From the NCBI GenBank assembly GCA_016794785.1, contig JAEUHC010000018.1:124001-188000 (forward strand): 64,000 nt of DNA. The letters are read 5' to 3'. Source of the stretch: Opitutaceae bacterium. GTDB lineage: Bacteria > Verrucomicrobiota > Verrucomicrobiia > Opitutales > Opitutaceae. The notes under the pieces were generated by a model. It had not been told where the DNA came from. It saw nothing but the letters and a program-made list of their open reading frames with translations, and ran no database searches. The position numbers and the translations under genes are program-made. The number at the start of each line of letters is the position of its first letter. The first letter of the stretch is position 1. Shown piece after piece: positions 60,555-64,000 of this stretch.

Positions 60555-62041
60555 CCTCCCCGCTCACCCCCTGCCCCCACCTCATCGGCGGCGAATGGCT
60601 TCCGGCCGCTGGTGCCACGACACCCGTCTTCAATCCCTCCACCGGCGACGTGATCGCCGAGTGTCCGGCCGGCGGCGACGCGGAGGTCAACGCCGCGGTC
60701 GAGGCCGCGCAGGCCGCGTTTCCCGCGTGGCGCGACACCCCGCCCGTCGATCGCGCGCGCGTCTTTTTCAAATACCGCCAGCTCATCGAGCAGAACTTTG
60801 ACCTCCTTTGCCGCACCGTTTCGCGTGAGCATGGGAAAACCCACGCCGAAGCGCGCGGCTCCGTCTTCCGCGGGCTCGAGAACGTCGAATACGCCTGCGG
60901 CATCCCGACGCTGCTCTTCGGCGATTCGCTCCGTAACATCGCGCGCGGCGTCGATTGCGACACCATCAATCTGCCGCTCGGTGTCTGCGTGGGCATAACG
61001 CCGTTCAACTTCCCCGCGATGGTCCCGCTCTGGATGTTTCCCACCGCGATCGCGTGCGGGAATACTTTTATCCTGAAGCCGAGCGAGAAGGTCCCGCTCA
61101 GCGCGATTTTGCTCGGCCAACTGCTGGAGCAGGCCGGGTGCCCGAAGGGTGTCTTCAACATCGTCCACGGCGGCCGGCCCGCCGTCGATGCGCTGCTCAA
61201 GCATCCGAAGGTGAAGGCCGTTTCCTTCGTCGGCTCCACGCCTATCGCAAAATACATCTGGGACACCGGCACCCAGCACGGCAAACGCGTCCAGGCCAAC
61301 GGCGGCGCGAAAAATTACATCGTCGTCATGCCCGACGCCGATGTCGCCAAGACGGTCGAAAATCTCACCACCGCCGCCTTCGGCTGCGCCGGCGAACGCT
61401 GCATGGCCGGCTCCACCGCCATCACCGTCGGCGCCGCCGCGGAGCGCGTGCTGCCCGATCTCGTGAAGGCGGCCAACGCAATCAAGGTCGGCCCCACCGA
61501 CCGGCCCGCGCAACCCGACATGGGGCCGGTCATCACCGCCGCGCACCGCGACCGCGTGCTCAGCCTCCTCGCCACCGGCGAGAAGGAGGGCGGCAAACTC
61601 ATCGCCGACGGCCGCGGCGTGAAGATCGCCGATGCGCCGAAGGGTTTTTATCTCGGCGCCACGATCGTCGACGGCGTGCAGCACACCATGACGCTCGCGC
61701 GCGAGGAAGTGTTCGGCCCCGTGCTCAACGTCATGCGCATGGATGATCTCGACGCGGCCATTGAGCAGACGAACCGCTCCGCCTTCGGCAACGGCGCCGC
61801 GATCTTCACCAACAACGGTCGCGCCGCGCGCGAGTTCACGATGCGCGTGAAGGCCGGCATGGTGGGCGTCAACGTGGGCGTGCCCGCGACCATGGCGATG
61901 TTCCCCTTCACCGGCTGGGACGACTCCTTCTACGGCGATCTCCACATCCAGGGGAAGGAGAGCATCCAGTTCTACACGCAGCAAAAGGTCGTCAGCTCGC
62001 GCTGGTTCGGCGGGGACGTGGGCGACGTGTGGAAAAAGTAG
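60551..62041 (+). CDS. iolA: Methylmalonate-semialdehyde dehydrogenase (CoA-acylating)
   Basis: A 496-residue aldehyde dehydrogenase of the MmsA/IolA branch, which converts malonate semialdehyde to acetyl-CoA in the last step of inositol breakdown, or methylmalonate semialdehyde in valine catabolism. Catalytic Cys is C284 in GCAGERCMAGSTAI; VCVGITPFNFPAMVPLWMFP and NGGAKNYIVVMPDAD are MmsA signatures, as is the C-terminal GWDDSFYGDLHIQGKE. Length is exact for the family. The start overlaps the upstream stop by 4 bases. Given iolD and iolE nearby, the IolA role is favoured. Confidence 0.95.
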   Translation: MTSPLTPCPHLIGGEWLPAAGATTPVFNPSTGDVIAECPAGGDAEVNAAVEAAQAAFPAWRDTPPVDRARVFFKYRQLIEQNFDLLCRTVSREHGKTHAEARGSVFRGLENVEYACGIPTLLFGDSLRNIARGVDCDTINLPLGVCVGITPFNFPAMVPLWMFPTAIACGNTFILKPSEKVPLSAILLGQLLEQAGCPKGVFNIVHGGRPAVDALLKHPKVKAVSFVGSTPIAKYIWDTGTQHGKRVQANGGAKNYIVVMPDADVAKTVENLTTAAFGCAGERCMAGSTAITVGAAAERVLPDLVKAANAIKVGPTDRPAQPDMGPVITAAHRDRVLSLLATGEKEGGKLIADGRGVKIADAPKGFYLGATIVDGVQHTMTLAREEVFGPVLNVMRMDDLDAAIEQTNRSAFGNGAAIFTNNGRAAREFTMRVKAGMVGVNVGVPATMAMFPFTGWDDSFYGDLHIQGKESIQFYTQQKVVSSRWFGGDVGDVWKK

Positions 62042-62081
62042 CTGGCCCCGCGCGGTCCGCTTCACGCAGAGTGGGCGTTTC

Positions 62082-63209
62082 ATGAACCGCGCCGCCTCCC
62101 CCACCGCCCACCCTGCCGAACGCATTCTCCTCGGGCCCGGCCCGAGCCCCGTGCCCCAGCGCGTGCTCCGCGCCCTCGGTGCGCCGACGCTCGGCCACCT
62201 CGATCCGCAATATCTCGCGATCATGGACGAGGCCTGCGCGATGCTGCGCGAGGTCTTCCGCACGAAGAATGCGCTCACGTTTCCCGTCAGCGGCACCGGC
62301 ATGGCTGGCATGGAATGCTGCGCCACCAACCTGATCGAGCCCGGCGACGAGGCGATCGTGTGCGTCAACGGCGTGTTCGGCACGCGCATGAAGGATGTCT
62401 TCGAGCGCTGCGGCGCCATCGTGCACGCCGTCGAGGCGCCTTGGGGCGAGATTTTCACCCACGATCAGATCGCGGCCGCGCTGGAGAAGCACCCGAAGGT
62501 GAAGCTCGTCGGCATCGTGCATGCCGAGACGAGCACCGGAGCCCACCAGCCGATCGAGGGCCTCGACAAAATCGTCCGCGCACGCGGCGCGCTGCTGCTC
62601 GTCGATGCGGTCACGAGCCTCGGCGGCCATGAGCTGCGCGTGGACGACTGGGGCATCGACGCGATCTACAGCGGCACGCAGAAGTGCCTGAGCTGCCCGC
62701 CCGGCCTCTCGCCGGTGAGCTTCGGCGAGCGCGCGCTGGCGCGGATGGATGCGCGCAAGACCAAAGTGCAGTCGTGGTATCTCGATGTCTCGATGCTCCG
62801 GAAATACTACACCGGCGGCGGAGGCGGCGGCCGCGTCTATCACCACACCGCACCGATCAACATGACCTACGCGCTCCGCGAGGCGCTGACCATCGTGCTC
62901 GAGGAAGGCCTCGAGGCCCGCATCGCGCGCCACGCCACGATGCACACCCGGCTCCGCACAGGACTCGCCGAGCTGGGCCTCGGCTACATCCCGACCCACT
63001 CGTTGCACACGCTGAACTGCATCCGCATCCCGCAGGGCGCGGACGATGCCGCGGTGCGCACGCGCCTCCTGACGGACTACGGCATCGAAATTGGCGCCGG
63101 CCTCGGCGTGATGGCCGGCAAGGCCTGGCGCATCGGGCTCATGGGCCACGGCGCCAGCGTGCGGAACGTGGATCTCGTGCTCGCCGCGCTGCGGGCCTGC
63201 CTGCGCTGA
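62082..63209 (+). CDS. Alanine-glyoxylate/serine-pyruvate-type aminotransferase
   Basis: A 375-residue class V PLP aminotransferase. Family motifs are ERILLGPGPSPVPQRVLRAL, TFPVSGTGMAGMECCATNLI and HAETSTGAHQPI, with the PLP lysine K201 in SGTQKCLSCPPGLSPVSF. The gly-rich YTGGGGGGRVYHHTAP stretch is typical. It probably transfers amino groups between alanine or serine and glyoxylate or pyruvate. It lies 40 bp after iolA and may channel pyruvate or 3-carbon products; that link is inference. A terminator follows. Confidence 0.9.
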   Translation: MNRAASPTAHPAERILLGPGPSPVPQRVLRALGAPTLGHLDPQYLAIMDEACAMLREVFRTKNALTFPVSGTGMAGMECCATNLIEPGDEAIVCVNGVFGTRMKDVFERCGAIVHAVEAPWGEIFTHDQIAAALEKHPKVKLVGIVHAETSTGAHQPIEGLDKIVRARGALLLVDAVTSLGGHELRVDDWGIDAIYSGTQKCLSCPPGLSPVSFGERALARMDARKTKVQSWYLDVSMLRKYYTGGGGGGRVYHHTAPINMTYALREALTIVLEEGLEARIARHATMHTRLRTGLAELGLGYIPTHSLHTLNCIRIPQGADDAAVRTRLLTDYGIEIGAGLGVMAGKAWRIGLMGHGASVRNVDLVLAALRACLR

Positions 63210-63240
63210 TGCCTCCCGCAGCCGCGGGCCGCGGGGCAGA

Positions 63241-63271
63241 AAAAAGGCCGGCTCAATGAGCCGGCCTTTTT
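63241..63271. terminator. Bidirectional terminator
   Basis: A 15-bp perfect inverted repeat (63241-63255 and 63257-63271) with core GGCCGGCTCA/TGAGCCGGCC is flanked by an A-run and a T-run, so it can terminate both the aminotransferase gene and the convergent export lipoprotein gene. Confidence 0.93.
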
Positions 63272-63289
63272 GGTGAAATATCGCGTCGC

Positions 63290-63922
63290 TCAGAACCAGC
63301 TGATGCGCTCGGGAACGTAGACGGTGTCGTGCGCCTTGAGGTAGAAGGGCTCTCCGCCCCGGCCCTCGAGCACTTTTTTGAAATCGATCTCGAAATTCTC
63401 GATCTTGCCACCGTCCTGACGGACGATGCGGACGCGCTTTTTGTTGGCGCGCGACTCGTCAAAGCCACCCGCCTCCATGATCGCATCGAATGCGGTGAGT
63501 TCGCGCTCCGACGTGACTTTGCCGGGCTTTATGACCGCACCGGTCACGAAAACGGAAAATGCCGAGGAGACGACGGTCACTTTGACTTCCTTGGAAGTGA
63601 TCTGCGAGGCGTAGAGCGCGACGAGTTCCTTCTCAAGTTGGGCAGGCGTCTTGTCCACCGCCTTGACCTCGCCGACGAGATAAAGGTTCACCATGCCGTC
63701 GCGACGAATCTGCTGGGTCATGTCGAGCGTCGCGGAACCCGGGAACGAGACCTTGATCACGTCGCCGGCATTCAGGATTTGCACGCCGGGCTTCACCTGG
63801 GTGGTGGGCGTCGGGGCTGGCGGGGTTTCGCAACCACCGAGCAAAACGGCCAGACCAAGCAAAAGGGCCGCCGTTGCCGACAGCCCGCGTGAAAGCGAAT
63901 GAGTGAGTCCCGCGTTTTTCAT
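63290..63922 (-). CDS. Wza-like polysaccharide export lipoprotein
   Basis: A 210-residue lipoprotein: signal ALLLGLAVLLGGC ends in a lipobox. The polysaccharide export (Poly_export) domain has ILNAGDVIKVSFPGSATLD, IRRDGMVNLYLVGEVKAVDK and TPAQLEKELVALY. An SLBB-like domain follows (VFVTGAVIKPGKVTSERELT, AIMEAGGFDE), with KAHDTVYVPERISWF at the end. It is shorter than E. coli Wza (about 380 residues) and lacks its C-terminal membrane helix, like small periplasmic export proteins. It probably belongs to a capsule or exopolysaccharide cluster extending beyond the window; nothing codes in 63923-64000. Confidence 0.9.
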   Translation of the reverse strand: MKNAGLTHSLSRGLSATAALLLGLAVLLGGCETPPAPTPTTQVKPGVQILNAGDVIKVSFPGSATLDMTQQIRRDGMVNLYLVGEVKAVDKTPAQLEKELVALYASQITSKEVKVTVVSSAFSVFVTGAVIKPGKVTSERELTAFDAIMEAGGFDESRANKKRVRIVRQDGGKIENFEIDFKKVLEGRGGEPFYLKAHDTVYVPERISWF

Positions 63923-64000
63923 CAGAACCCGTCATATCGGCGCACCTACCGCTTCATCAAGCGGAAACCCGGCTGGGCCGGCCGGCGGAAAGCCAGGCCA

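Overview
The window is 64 kb of high-GC bacterial chromosome. The gene content points to the Verrucomicrobiota, most likely an Opitutaceae-type organism. This is inferred from family content only: a DUF1587/1592/1588-type cytochrome protein paired with a DUF1552 protein, several PQQ-like beta-propeller proteins opening with a WPQ(F/W)RGP motif, formylglycine sulfatases, a Tat-exported Gfo/Idh/MocA oxidoreductase and a large TonB-dependent receptor. I see no rRNA, complete tRNA, CRISPR array, IS transposase or prophage.

Layout. 0-2.6 kb: a DUF433/DUF5615 toxin-antitoxin pair whose toxin is frameshifted, and a large LOG/lysine-decarboxylase-like protein. 2.7-4.2 kb: a secreted FKBP prolyl isomerase and a secreted repeat protein. 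4.3-8.4 kb: ppk1 and a CBS-containing ClC channel in one operon. 8.5-15.5 kb: a small membrane protein, ChrA, a LACTB-like serine hydrolase, a creatininase-family amidohydrolase with a sulfatase, and a membrane-anchored PQQ-like propeller. 15.5-22.9 kb: an S9-like protein that appears to have lost its catalytic triad, two more PQQ-like propellers, an S4 RNA-binding protein, a DEAD-box helicase and a TPR protein. 23-32.3 kb: a sialate O-acetylesterase, a Gfo/Idh oxidoreductase, the DUF1592/DUF1552 pair, a DUF1080-like protein and an NHL-type propeller.

32.3-40.7 kb is the most unusual locus. Four genes on the minus strand form a tight unit (CapA-like protein, TonB receptor, N-formylglutamate amidohydrolase, AbgT transporter). 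They diverge from a regulator with an RtcR/CARF-like sensor, a degenerate sigma-54-activator AAA+ domain (no GAFTGA, no Walker B acids) and a Fis-type HTH. A perfect 7+2+7 dyad lies in the 96-bp divergent intergenic region. I read this as an uptake and hydrolysis system for N-acyl- or gamma-linked glutamate compounds.

40.8-51.9 kb: a sulfatase, a YoaK/DUF1275 membrane protein, a three-gene porin-cytochrome cluster (monoheme c, octaheme c, MtrB/PioB-like barrel), two paralogous secreted propellers and a thioredoxin-fold protein. 51.9-54.6 kb: an alkaline-phosphatase-superfamily enzyme and a phytase-like lipoprotein, probably for phosphate scavenging. 54.7-63.2 kb: an inositol-type catabolic cluster (SDR, iolD, iolE, transaldolase-family protein, metallopeptidase, iolA/mmsA, aminotransferase). 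The window ends with a Wza-like polysaccharide export lipoprotein.

Intergenic regions repeatedly hold GC-rich hairpins with a GTAG tetranucleotide at the foot of the stem, as in REP/REPIN elements. One supplies a stop codon, one falls inside the apparent N-terminus of a gene, and a separate 131-bp element looks like one palindrome nested in another.
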